Below are positions 53,013 to 61,466 of a stretch of 64,000 nucleotides of DNA, in pieces. This DNA comes from Sagittula marina (GTDB lineage: Bacteria; Pseudomonadota; Alphaproteobacteria; Rhodobacterales; Rhodobacteraceae). The DNA is taken from positions 361,375 through 425,374 of the forward strand of contig NZ_JACIEJ010000004.1 in assembly GCF_014196795.1 (NCBI RefSeq), in the 5' to 3' direction. Numbering within the stretch: the first letter of the stretch is position 1; each line of letters opens with the position of its first letter. Position numbers and translations under genes: made by a program. The notes beneath the pieces were generated by a model that saw nothing but the letters and a program-made list of their open reading frames with translations, ran no database searches and was not told the origin of the DNA.

Positions 53013-53561
53013 TCACTTTTCTGGTGTTCCAACCAACGTCTGCAAGATCTCCTCAACGTCGTCCAGCAATTCCGCCCAGCTGTTCTCATCGTCCAAGCCG
53101 TTAATCCGCATCAGAAACAGGCCCTCGACCGCCAAGAAGGTCACCCGGGCGGCGCGGGATTCTGGGCCATCGCCGGACAGGCGTGCGAAGATCCCACGAT
53201 ACCAGTCACGGGTCTCCCGCATGTTGGCCGGATCCTCCAGATAGCTGACCAGCAGCGCCGCCATTTTGGCGTTCAGCGCCTGCTGCGAGGCGCGTGTCGC
53301 CGCGATGTAGCGCCGCACGAAGCGCACCGGGTCCTCGGGCGGTGGGTCGCCCAGCAGATCGTCGAACTGCGCGGTCCAGCGGTCAATCAGCGCACGCACG
53401 ATCGCATCCTTGCTGGCGAAGGAATATTGCACCCCGCCTTTGGACACGCCCGCCGCCTGCGCCAGCGCTCCGATGGTCAGTGCAGCCCCGCCACGGCTGC
53501 GCACGATGCCCTCTGCCACGTTCAGCAGCCCGTCGCGGGTGATTTTCGCCGTCCGGCCCAT
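53013..53561 (-). CDS. TetR-family repressor, divergent from an MFS exporter
   Basis: A 182-residue regulator. The N-terminal helix-turn-helix (about 8-55) reads ITRDGLLNVAEGIVRSRGGAALTIGALAQAAGVSKGGVQYSFASKDAIV. The C-terminal helical domain (TetR_C-like) is ligand-binding. It is 74 bases from the divergent exporter gene, with a perfect palindrome between them. It probably represses the exporter until a toxic compound binds. Confidence 0.88.
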   Translation of the reverse strand: MGRTAKITRDGLLNVAEGIVRSRGGAALTIGALAQAAGVSKGGVQYSFASKDAIVRALIDRWTAQFDDLLGDPPPEDPVRFVRRYIAATRASQQALNAKMAALLVSYLEDPANMRETRDWYRGIFARLSGDGPESRAARVTFLAVEGLFLMRINGLDDENSWAELLDDVEEILQTLVGTPEK

Positions 53562-53585
53562 CGCTTCCCTTCCCCATTGAAATCC

Positions 53586-53597
53586 ATACGTACGTAT
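53586..53597. promoter_or_regulatory. Palindrome ATACGTACGTAT, probable TetR operator
   Basis: A perfect 12-bp palindrome in the 74-base divergent region between the TetR and MFS genes, 25 bases from the TetR start and 39 from the exporter start. TetR operators of this class look alike. Confidence 0.6.
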
Positions 53598-53635
53598 TTA
53601 AATCAACTTCTGTCCAAAGAATCAACAGGCGCACC

Positions 53636-55159
53636 ATGACCACCCCACATCCCAATCCCAAGCGCTGGCTGGTCCTGCTGGCGGTGATGCTAGCCTTCCT
53701 CCCGGTTGTGTTGGACATGACCATCCTGCATGTCGCGGTGCCCAGCCTGACGCAAGCACTGAGTGCCTCGTCGACGGAGGTGCTGTGGATCATCGACATC
53801 TATCCGCTGCTGATGGCGGGGTTGCTCGTGCCGATGGGCACGCTGTCGGACCGGGTCGGCAACCGACGAATCCTGCTGGGTGGGCTGGTCGTTTTCGCCG
53901 CTGCCTCGGCCTTCGCAGCCTTCGCGCAAAGCCCGGCCCAGCTGATCGCCGCGCGCGTGGTGCTGGCGCTTGGCGGGGCGATGATCATGCCCTGTGTGCT
54001 GGGACTGATCCGCAAAACCTTCGAGGATCCGGGTGAACGGGCCATGGCGCTCGGCCTCTGGGGGACAGTCGGGGCCGCGGGCGCAGCCATGGGTCCCGTG
54101 ATCGGCGGCGCGCTGCTGGAGCATTTCTGGTGGGGGTCGGTCTTTCTCATCAACGTGCCCGTGATGCTGGTCGTAGCCCCGGCCTGCTATCTGCTGCTGC
54201 CCCTGGCCGAGCGCGTGACCCCGGGTCCCTGGCCCCTCGGCCAGGCGCTGCTGCTGATCGCGGGGATGATCGCGGTGGTCTATGGCATCAAGGCGGGCTT
54301 CGGCGCCAAACATCCGCCCGTGGTGACGGGCGTCGTGCTTGCGGGGGGCGCGGCCCTTCTTGTGGTTTTCGTGCGCCAGCAGCTGCGCGCGGCGGCGCCG
54401 ATGCTGGACCTGTCGCTGCTGTCGCGTCCCGCCATTGTGGCGGGGCTGATGATGGCGCTGGTGGCCTCCGGTGCGTTGGCCGGGGTCGAGCTGACCCTGG
54501 CGCAGGAGCTGCAATACGTTCTGGGCAAAACGCCGCTCGAGGCCGGACTGTTCATGGTGCCGATCATGGCGGCAGCGGCTGTGGGAGGACCGGTCGCGGG
54601 CTGGCTGTCCAATCGCTTCGGTCTGCGCCTGGTGGCGGCCCTGTCGCTCGCTATGGCGGCGCTGTCGCTGCTGTTACTGGCGCATCAGAATTTTCACGCT
54701 CCCGGCTGGCATGTGCCCGCGACGCTTGCCCTGTTGGGCCTTACGCTCAGCATCGGGCTGACCGCATCCTCGATCGCGATCATGGGCGCCGTCGAGGCAG
54801 AGAAAGGCGGCGCGGCAGGCTCGCTGGAGGCAACCGGATACGAGCTGGGCACGGGTCTCGGCATCACCGTGTTCGGCGTCTTCATGGCCAGCACCTTCGC
54901 AGGCGCGATCGAAATTCCGGCAGATCTACCCTCCGATTTGGCCGACGCTGCATCCCGCAGCATCGGTGACGTCTACATTGTCGCCGCGGGGCTGTCGAAG
55001 GACCAAGGCGCGACGCTGATTGCCGCAGGCAAGGCGGCCTTCAGCCAGACACATGCCGTCCTGCTGACCAGCGCGGCGGCCGTGATCATGGCACTGGCGG
55101 CGGCCGTGTGGATCGCGCTGTCAGGGTACCGCCAGTCCACCGATGAAATGCACCATTGA
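53636..55159 (+). CDS. MFS multidrug exporter, DHA2 (14-helix) family
   Basis: A 507-residue exporter with 14 predicted helices. Helix 1 carries LDMTILHVAVPSL (motif D-like of DHA2), helices 2-3 have LLVPMGTLSDRVGNRRILLGG (motif A), and the motif C region reads LWGTVGAAGAAMGPVIGGALLEHFWW. It would expel drugs or quaternary ammonium compounds using the proton gradient, as in SmvA/QacA. A divergent TetR gene controls it, and a GNAT acetyltransferase gene follows, perhaps for co-detoxification. Confidence 0.9.
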   Translation: MTTPHPNPKRWLVLLAVMLAFLPVVLDMTILHVAVPSLTQALSASSTEVLWIIDIYPLLMAGLLVPMGTLSDRVGNRRILLGGLVVFAAASAFAAFAQSPAQLIAARVVLALGGAMIMPCVLGLIRKTFEDPGERAMALGLWGTVGAAGAAMGPVIGGALLEHFWWGSVFLINVPVMLVVAPACYLLLPLAERVTPGPWPLGQALLLIAGMIAVVYGIKAGFGAKHPPVVTGVVLAGGAALLVVFVRQQLRAAAPMLDLSLLSRPAIVAGLMMALVASGALAGVELTLAQELQYVLGKTPLEAGLFMVPIMAAAAVGGPVAGWLSNRFGLRLVAALSLAMAALSLLLLAHQNFHAPGWHVPATLALLGLTLSIGLTASSIAIMGAVEAEKGGAAGSLEATGYELGTGLGITVFGVFMASTFAGAIEIPADLPSDLADAASRSIGDVYIVAAGLSKDQGATLIAAGKAAFSQTHAVLLTSAAAVIMALAAAVWIALSGYRQSTDEMHH

Positions 55160-55182
55160 CCTCCAGACCGAAAGTGAAAACC

Positions 55183-55743
55183 ATGAAACCGATCGAAACC
55201 GACCGCCTCGTTCTTCGAAACTTCCGCCGCAAGGATGCCGGCGGACTGCTGGCTTACCTGAAATCCCCGGTTGCGAGCTGCTTTCTCTCGCTGACCCTCC
55301 GGGACACGGATGCCGCCTTGGCCGAGGCCGACCGGCGCGGTGCGGACGGCGCCCAGATTGCCGTTTGCCTCAAGGACAGCGACCAGCTGATCGGCGATCT
55401 GTTCGCACATGCTGAGGGTGACACGGTCTCGGTTGGATGGAACTTCAATCCTGCGTTTTCGGGACAAGGTTATGCGTTTGAAGCTGCACATGCGCTGTTT
55501 GCTGATTTGTTTGAGGCCCAAAACATTCGACGCCTCTATGCCTATGTCGAAGATCACAACCTACCGTCACAGAAGCTCTGCGAGCGGTTGGGGATGCGAC
55601 GGGAGGGGCTGTTTCTGGAATACATCTCCTTCCAGAACGATGATACCGGCCGGCCTATCTACGAGAACACCTTGCAATACGCACTACTTCAACGGGAATG
55701 GAGCGCTTCCAGTAAGCGGCCGGCGAGAGGCGAGTGCAGGTAA
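55183..55743 (+). CDS. GNAT acetyltransferase (RimJ/RimL-like)
   Basis: A 186-residue N-acetyltransferase. It starts MKPIETDRLVLRNFRRKDAGGL, has the beta-4/acetyl-CoA region GWNFNPAFSGQGYAFEAAHALFADLFEA (the Gly-x-Gly loop) and ends with RRLYAYVEDHNLPSQKLCERLGMRREG, typical of the RimJ/RimL subfamily. The start at 55183 is preferred over the TTG at 55156 that overlaps the exporter stop. The last dozen codons look unconserved, so the 3' end may have been altered by the IS element 90 bases downstream. Confidence 0.82.
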   Translation: MKPIETDRLVLRNFRRKDAGGLLAYLKSPVASCFLSLTLRDTDAALAEADRRGADGAQIAVCLKDSDQLIGDLFAHAEGDTVSVGWNFNPAFSGQGYAFEAAHALFADLFEAQNIRRLYAYVEDHNLPSQKLCERLGMRREGLFLEYISFQNDDTGRPIYENTLQYALLQREWSASSKRPARGECR

Positions 55744-55832
55744 GTTGTCCGGCAAGGGCAATGGCAGAGCTTTATGGACTTATAGTGACAGGATGCGGCG
55801 GTGGGCATTGGGGCCGACGGCCACATAGGACT
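55744..55832. other. Short gap before the IS3-family element
   Basis: No feature beyond the left flank of the insertion sequence. Confidence 0.4.
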
Positions 55833-55899
55833 TGACCTGCCCCCCGCGAAATTTCTCTCTTTAATGGAGAGCCTGCGCCAACTTTGGAGGCGCAGACAC

Positions 55900-56169
55900 A
55901 TGCGTAAGAGCTGTTTCACCGAGGTGCAGATAATCGGGATGATCAAGGAACAGGAGGCCGGGATGCCGACGGTCGAGGTGTGCCGCAGGCATGGCCTGAG
56001 CCTGAGCACCGCGACGTTCTGCAAACTGAAGGCCAAGTATGGCGGCATGGATGTGTCCGAGGCCGCCAGGCTGAAGGCGCTGGAGGACGAGAATGCCAAG
56101 CTCAAGCGTTTGTTGGTGGACACCATGCCGGACAACGTCGTGTTGAAAGACCTACTGGGAAAGAGCTGA
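55900..56169 (+). CDS. IS3-family orfA (helix-turn-helix protein)
   Basis: An 89-residue protein starting MRKSCFTEVQIIGMIKEQEAG. It has the helix-turn-helix VEVCRRHGLSLSTATFCKLKAKYGG and a leucine-zipper-like tail RLKALEDENAKLKRLLVDTM. It is the DNA-binding half of the transposase, normally joined to orfB by a -1 ribosomal frameshift near its end. It appears intact. Confidence 0.85.
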   Translation: MRKSCFTEVQIIGMIKEQEAGMPTVEVCRRHGLSLSTATFCKLKAKYGGMDVSEAARLKALEDENAKLKRLLVDTMPDNVVLKDLLGKS

Positions 56170-57108
56170 CGACATTGACGAAGCGGCGAGACGTGGCCCT
56201 CCGGGTGATGCGGGATCACGACCTCTCGCAGCGCCGGGCGTGCAGACTGGTCGGTGTCGATCCCAAGACAGTCCGGCGTGAACGCCCGCCGGACTGCGCC
56301 GAGATCCGCAAGGAAATGCAGGAGATCGCCGGCACGCGGCACAGGTCTCGGGTATCGCCAGATCGGCGTGCTGCTGGAACGCAAGGGCATGAGCATGAAC
56401 CACAAGAAGCTCTACAGTATCTACCGCGAAGAAGGGCTGTAGGTGAAACGGCGGCGCGGCCGGAAACGAGCGCGCGGCACGAGCGCGCCGATGCCGGTTG
56501 CCGCGCATCCCGATGCGCGTTGGTCATTGGACTTCGTATCCGACAGCTTCGACGCCTCGTGGAAGTTCCGAATGCTGGCGGTGATCGACGATTGTACGCG
56601 GGAATGCCTGTGCCGTGTCGCGGACACCAGGCTGTCCGGCGCACGGGTTGCCCGGGAGTTCAGCGCCCTGATCCGGATCTACGGCAAGCCCGGCTGCATC
56701 GTCAGCGACAACCGCTGCCCTGCAGGCGATTTGCACAGCAAATCTGCCGAGAGGAGCGCCGAGTTCACCAGTCGGACGATCCTGAAATGGGCCAACGAGA
56801 ACAAGGTGCCGTGGCACTACATCGATCCCGGCAAGCCGCAGCGGAACGCGTTCATCGAAGGCTTCAATGGCAGCCTGCGGGACGAGTTGCTCAACGAGGA
56901 CATCTTCGACAGCCTGGACGACGCACGGCGAAAGCTGGCCCTCTGGCGCTACGGCTACAATGCGGTCAGACCGCATTCCTCGCTGAAGACCCTGACGACG
57001 CAGCAAGCGCGCCGGACGCTTGAGCAATTTGAGGGCTCCGCGCCCGGCGCGCTTGCGCCAGATGCGGGACCGGAATACCAAAATCCAAACTGCAGACTCT
57101 CGTTATGA
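56163..57108 (+). pseudogene. IS3-family orfB transposase, broken
   Basis: The DDE integrase half, recognisable throughout: SQRRACRLVGVDPKTVRRERPP, then after a frameshift near 56335 GYRQIGVLLERKGMSMNHKKLYSIYREEGL, a TAG at 56440, then SLDFVSDSF (first Asp), GCIVSDN (second Asp) and [15 protein letters not shown] (Glu). A hairpin element is inserted in frame right after SDN. The frameshift and stop inactivate it. Confidence 0.85.
56716..56757 (+). repeat. Hairpin element, copy 8 (sense, in frame in IS3 orfB)
   Basis: CCCTGCAGGCGATTTGC-ACA-GCAAATCTGCC-GAGAGGAGCG, with a GATTTGC/GCAAATC stem. It replaces two codons of the usual SDNGTEFTS by sixteen (net 42 bases), keeping the frame and inserting [14 protein letters not shown] next to the catalytic second Asp. 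Confidence 0.8.
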
Positions 57109-57134
57109 ATGAGGAACCAGCAGCGGGCAGGTCA

Positions 57135-57361
57135 GGCTCATACCGCACTTGCGGCGCTGCAGCGGTCGATGCAGAGCGCCTCAGAGCCCTTCGTCACTCT
57201 CGACCCAGAGCTGACTTCGCACTTTATCGATGGCGTATGCACCAAAATCTTCGAAGGCGCCGTTCACCATGCTCGCGAATTACGCTGGATAACATGTCAA
57301 GTTCTAGGGAAGCCGCTTTTTCCATGAAGTGGTCGCGATGTCAGACCTTTGCGTTTGACAT
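57135..57361. other. Gap to the right of the IS element
   Basis: No convincing gene. A 72-codon open frame begins inside the IS end and has no recognised motif. Confidence 0.35.
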
Positions 57362-58921
57362 CTATGCGGACTGGCTGAAAAGCAGTGCGGGCTCATCCCG
57401 CTCCGCGACATTCTCAAACTCCGCCACGACTTCGCCGAGCAGATTGGTAGCAGCTGTCAAGGCAGTTGTTGCTGCGGATGTTTCTTCGAACATGGCTGCA
57501 TTCTGCTGCGTAAGCCGATCAAGCTCCCCCATGGTGAGTTTCAAATCCGCGATCCCCTGCGAATGGGTTGCAACAGTAGACGCGATTTTCTCCATGGAGG
57601 CGGATGCGGTCCGCGCGGTGTCGAGGACTTTGCGCAGGACGGCACCGGCTTTGTCGACGAGTTCGGAACCCGCTTGAACCTGTCGGGCGCTGTCGTTGAT
57701 CAGGGCGCTGATTTCCTGCGCCGCAACCGAGGATCGACCGGCAAGTGCGCGCACTTCTGACGCGACAACCGCAAATCCCTGGCCGGCCGTCCCTGCACGC
57801 GCAGCCTCCACGCCGGCGTTGAGCGCCAGGAGGTTGGTTTGCAATGCCACGTCCTCGATCAGAACGACGGCCGATTGGATCCGATTTGAGCTACTTTTGA
57901 TCTGCTCCATTGCCTCGAGGGCACCATCGACCACTTTCATGCCATTCTCGGCATCGTTTCTCGTATCGGCTGTCGTCAAAGCGGTCTGGCTTGCATCCTC
58001 TGACGCGGAGGCCATGGCTTCGCTGATCTTGTCGATGCGAGAGGTCACACTCCCCAGTGCATTCGCCTGATCCTCTGTTCGCTTGGCGAGGTTCTCGGAT
58101 GCCGACGCAATGTTTCTTGTGTCCGTCTTGATCGAGTCCGCGTTTCCCTGGACGCTTGCCATGGCGACAGACAACGAGTTTACCGCAGTGTTGAATTCGG
58201 TTCGCAGGGTTTCGAACTGCTCCGGAAAGTCCGTCTCGATCCGCGTTGTGAGATCTCCTGCCGCCAATTTGGCCAATGCCCTGCTGAACTGATCCATGAC
58301 ATTGGACTGTTCCGCTTCCTTTCTGGTCAGGTTCAACTCCAGTTCCCGGGAGCTCATCAGAGCATCGGACAGTCTTTCAGTCTCCTGCTCGATCTGGTTA
58401 CGCTGGCCGAGTTGCGTCCGCAGAAGGAAATACAGGCCCGCAGTTTCGGCTACCCAGACGGTACCATGAAGCGTCAGGCGACCCAGGTCGATCAGAAAGC
58501 CACCGCTTGGATAGATCAGCGTCGGCAGAAGAAAGGTCAGTATCGCATGGTGGAGCACGACGATCCCTGACGCGGCAAGGAGCGCTTTCTGGTCTTGCAG
58601 GATAACCAGCACGGCCAGAACGGCGAAATAGATGAGATGAGAGTCGAGCTGCCACGAGTTCCCGGCCAGCGCCGCGGTCAGCAGTGGCAACTGTCCCATC
58701 GCGCCCAGTGAGACCGCCATCCGCCCGGTACTTCCACCACGCCGCTGAAGGCTGAACGTGACAGCGGCAATTGCCATGGAGATCGCGAAATAAGGCCAGG
58801 GTGCCAAGCCAGCCAGCCAAGCGCCGATCCCAGGAATGGGCACCATCAGAAGGCTGAGGTATCCAATCAAGCGCAAGCCATTAGCTTGGGCAACTTCCAA
58901 AGATGAGGGCGTGTTTGTCAT
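57362..58921 (-). CDS. Methyl-accepting chemotaxis protein with a multi-helix membrane sensor
   Basis: A 519-residue receptor. The N-terminal 180 residues contain about five or six membrane helices and no periplasmic ligand domain. A HAMP-like linker follows ([22 protein letters not shown]), then a long coiled coil with the signalling tip [40 protein letters not shown], which contacts CheA and CheW. The start at 58921 directly follows the stop of a 99-codon gene, so the two are translationally coupled. Having the sensor within the membrane suggests it reports redox, energy or membrane state. Confidence 0.85.
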   Translation of the reverse strand: MTNTPSSLEVAQANGLRLIGYLSLLMVPIPGIGAWLAGLAPWPYFAISMAIAAVTFSLQRRGGSTGRMAVSLGAMGQLPLLTAALAGNSWQLDSHLIYFAVLAVLVILQDQKALLAASGIVVLHHAILTFLLPTLIYPSGGFLIDLGRLTLHGTVWVAETAGLYFLLRTQLGQRNQIEQETERLSDALMSSRELELNLTRKEAEQSNVMDQFSRALAKLAAGDLTTRIETDFPEQFETLRTEFNTAVNSLSVAMASVQGNADSIKTDTRNIASASENLAKRTEDQANALGSVTSRIDKISEAMASASEDASQTALTTADTRNDAENGMKVVDGALEAMEQIKSSSNRIQSAVVLIEDVALQTNLLALNAGVEAARAGTAGQGFAVVASEVRALAGRSSVAAQEISALINDSARQVQAGSELVDKAGAVLRKVLDTARTASASMEKIASTVATHSQGIADLKLTMGELDRLTQQNAAMFEETSAATTALTAATNLLGEVVAEFENVAERDEPALLFSQSA

Positions 58922-58922
58922 T

Positions 58923-59222
58923 CTAAACTCCGCATAGCTGCGCTGCGATTGTACCATCGATTACCAACCATGCGCCTTCGGCGCGCAGGCGTTCTGGAAA
59001 GCTATCAGGTTGAGTGGCTGCAACCGCGAGAAGGGCGAGTGGGGCGCGCGTCGGGCCGATGGAATGTCCGCCCGCACGGCGCAGGATCTCCGGCAGGCCG
59101 TTCATCGGCCCGATAACGAGAAAAGCGGTTTCTGCTTGATCGGGCCGACCTGTCAGAGCCAAGACAGGGGCCACGATCAGTGGCCCCAGAATCAAAAACA
59201 TCATAGTGGCAGCGACACGCAT
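58923..59222 (-). CDS. Small exported or membrane-anchored protein upstream of the chemoreceptor
   Basis: A 99-residue protein with an N-terminal hydrophobic helix ([19 protein letters not shown]) that is a signal peptide or anchor. A short soluble domain follows ([35 protein letters not shown] and [19 protein letters not shown]). I do not recognise a family. Its stop abuts the chemoreceptor start, so the two are probably made together and it could be a periplasmic accessory of that receptor. Confidence 0.6.
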   Translation of the reverse strand: MRVAATMMFLILGPLIVAPVLALTGRPDQAETAFLVIGPMNGLPEILRRAGGHSIGPTRAPLALLAVAATQPDSFPERLRAEGAWLVIDGTIAAQLCGV

Positions 59223-59839
59223 CCCGGATTCCCGATAGACTCAAACGATGCTGTGGAGATACAGGCGAGACTTTACTTTGCTGTTAAGCCTTCCCCGCAA
59301 AAACCAATTTAGCGATCCCGTCGCGGTTTTATTCATTCAACTTGTCGGAGTTGTGTCAAAGGGACTGCCCAAGATTTGTCGGCAACGCAGACAACCGACT
59401 TCACGCGACGCAGCGGCTGGACGGGCGATACTTGCTTGCGCACGACTGCAAATAAACGCAGCCTGGCCGATCGCGCCGTCAGCATACCGGGTTGAGAGAG
59501 CGCTGAGGGCATCGGTGCTTGCGATACACTGCTGGAATTCCGTGTCGGCCAGACGGGCGCCGCCGGCCTCGATACCCGATTGAACGTCCGCTTAAATATG
59601 GAGTTCGAGTTTTTCTTTAAGCTGCGGAGAACGACCGCTTCTCCAATTGGATGTGTGGATCAAGCGCGTCTTCCTTCTTTTATGTGATCGGTGATCGCTT
59701 ATCCGGGCCACGCCTCTCTTCGCAGTCGGTCTTGGTGTTCGAATGGCACCGCTGCATGGATGCGTCGGAACGGTTGCGGAGAGCCCTGCTTCCCCGACGC
59801 GCTTCATTTTGCGAAGCAAACAATTTCGCCTTCACCCAC
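59223..59839. other. Gap without a recognisable gene
   Basis: About 600 bases holding only unrecognised short frames. A hairpin TTTGC-TTC-GCAAA near 59808-59821 vaguely resembles the repeat family but is too diverged to count. Confidence 0.4.
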
Positions 59840-60230
59840 AGACCTCGTCCGAATTGGACGATCCCATCAAGTCGATTGGGGAGCTTTTGGATTCATGCCT
59901 TGCCTCTCGTCTTTTCCAGATGGAGTTCTGTGCCGTCGAGCCCCATACAGTACAGTAAGACAACCAGCTTTCGTGCGACAGCGACTAAGGCGCGACGGCG
60001 ACCTTTGATGCGCATCCATCGCAGGCCAAGGAATTTGATCTGCGCCCCTGCCATGGTCACCATCTACACTGCGTAGACTGCAGCATACAGCATTGCACGA
60101 ACGTCTCGGTCCTCTGCCTGTGATATTCGGCCGGGGTTGCCCGTGTTCACCTGACTGATCTCTTCGCGGCTTGAGACCAAAATGCGCTGCGGCAGTGCAG
60201 AATTTTTGGAGTCGATTGGGGGTCTTCTTC
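59840..60230 (-). pseudogene. IS110-family transposase relic (C-terminal part)
   Basis: Minus-strand fragments read AAHFGLKPRRDQSGEHGQP, RDVRAMLYAAVYAVRW and then STAQNSIWKRREARHES, matching the end of IS110 transposases (usual AY-GL-PRR-QSGE, VR-LLYEAA, DGTEF-W). Several frameshifts are needed to join them. No ends are visible. Confidence 0.6.
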
Positions 60231-60252
60231 TGATCGCGCCGGGGCTTGAGGA

Positions 60253-60864
60253 TCATGCCCGGGTAAGGGCAAGACGGGCGGCGAGGAGAACGAAGGCTCC
60301 GGCAAAGCCGCGCTTCAGCCAGGCCATCACGGCGGGACGCGAGGCGACATAGTGCCGGACCTGTGCGGCCAACACGCCATAGCCCACGAAGACGACAAGG
60401 GTCATGGCCATGAAGACCACACTGTGTCCCAGCATCCGCGCGACCGGCGCCGCGGTCCCGGCGGGCACGAATTGCGGCAAGAAGGCGAGGAAGAAGATCG
60501 CGAGCTTGGGGTTGAGGATATTGAGTGCGAACCCCGCGAGCGCCACGCGCGGCATCGGCTGGGCCCCGCCTTCTGGTGCGATCTCCAGCGCGCCTTTTTC
60601 TCTCAGTACAGACCAGGCCATCCAGAGCAAGTACAGGGCACCGAGGATCTTGAAAACGTCAAATGCCATCGCGCTGGTCTTCAGCAGCGCTGCGAGCCCA
60701 AAGATCGCGGCAAGCATCGCGGGGAGGATCCCGAGCGTGCAGCCTGCGGCAGCGATGACGCTCGCCCGCGCACCTTGCGAAAGCCCGATGGCGAGGGTGT
60801 AGAGAACACCCGTGCCAGGCGCGAGAACCACGATCATCGAGGTCAGAAGGAAGGCGGGATCCAT
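60253..60864 (-). CDS. LysE-family amino-acid exporter
   Basis: A 203-residue membrane protein with five to six helices. The family start reads PAFLLTSMIVVLAPGTGVLYTLAIGLSQGARASVIAAAGCTLG, followed by KILGALYLLWMAWSVLR and NPKLAIFFLAFLPQFV. It would export an amino acid or related small molecule. It lies three bases after the stop of an unidentified gene, suggesting one transcript. The AraC regulator upstream may control it. Confidence 0.88.
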   Translation of the reverse strand: MDPAFLLTSMIVVLAPGTGVLYTLAIGLSQGARASVIAAAGCTLGILPAMLAAIFGLAALLKTSAMAFDVFKILGALYLLWMAWSVLREKGALEIAPEGGAQPMPRVALAGFALNILNPKLAIFFLAFLPQFVPAGTAAPVARMLGHSVVFMAMTLVVFVGYGVLAAQVRHYVASRPAVMAWLKRGFAGAFVLLAARLALTRA

Positions 60865-60867
60865 AGC

Positions 60868-61389
60868 TCAGGCTTCCTTTTCTGGAGAAAATTCAAAAAC
60901 GGTGTCAGGCTGATCGAGCACCATTTTCTGCGTCACGGTCGCCAAGGGCGGCAGTGCCTCGGACTGCTCGGTTCCACCCGAGAAGGCCGGATATCCCTCG
61001 TGACCTTCTGCTGCGCGCACTGTCAGATCGCCCGTGATCCGGTCGAGGTCGAAGACCGCCACTGGCGTGGCTAAGGCAAGCGGAGCGGCATCGCACCGGT
61101 CGATGAGCGGATGAATTGCGGACAGGCTCCCCTCCTTGCGAAACTGCAAGATCGCCTCGGCGGCGCAGCGATTTTTCATCGGCTTCAAGGCCATCGGCAC
61201 ACAGGCGGCGCGCCAAGCCGTAGTCTCGGGGAAGTTCGCCTCGCTAGCCCCAATTCGTTGGGCGGCGTCGTGCTGGATGATCGCGATTGCCGGCGTAGCA
61301 TCGGCACCAGCATCGACCGCGCGCTGTGCAATCGCGGCCGTCGCGCGTCCGGGGAAGATCGTTCGCATGTGAGAAGAGGAAAAGTGCAT
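60868..61389 (-). CDS. Unidentified 173-residue protein upstream of the LysE exporter
   Basis: I do not recognise the family. It has no signal peptide or membrane helix. The N-terminal half is Ala-rich (ATAAIAQRAVDAGADATPAIA) and the C-terminal half is acidic, with VFDLDRITGDLTVRAAEGHEG and a tail VTQKMVLDQPDTVFEFSPEKE. Its stop is three bases from the LysE start, supporting a coding role. Composition fits the neighbours. It may be a truncated enzyme, since the first 30 residues look poorly conserved. Confidence 0.45.
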   Translation of the reverse strand: MHFSSSHMRTIFPGRATAAIAQRAVDAGADATPAIAIIQHDAAQRIGASEANFPETTAWRAACVPMALKPMKNRCAAEAILQFRKEGSLSAIHPLIDRCDAAPLALATPVAVFDLDRITGDLTVRAAEGHEGYPAFSGGTEQSEALPPLATVTQKMVLDQPDTVFEFSPEKEA

Positions 61390-61466
61390 CGCGTCCTCGC
61401 CATGGGTTCTAGGATGCTTGCGAGATAGCGCATCGCAGTGCCGGCGGGCTTGAAGAATATTGCCCT

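Larger units (their letters stand above)
55833..57134 (+). mobile_element. IS3-family insertion sequence with both terminal repeats (transposase broken)
   Basis: The ends TGACCTGCCC (55833) and GGGCAGGTCA (57134) are perfect 10-base inverted repeats, giving an element of 1302 bases. Inside are orfA and orfB in the IS3 arrangement, orfB in the -1 frame. The inner organisation resembles the IS407/IS2-like group. orfB is damaged, so the copy cannot move on its own. Flanking bases GACT and GGCT suggest a four-base target duplication with one change. Confidence 0.75.

Noticed and set aside
57109..57327. 72-codon open frame at the right end of the IS3-family element
   Set aside because: It begins inside the IS terminal repeat and shows no conserved segment; probably chance.
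59805..59850. Possible ninth hairpin element (TTTGC-TTC-GCAAA stem)
   Set aside because: The stem is good, but the flanks do not match the CC-GCAGG and CCGAGAGGGG sides well enough.
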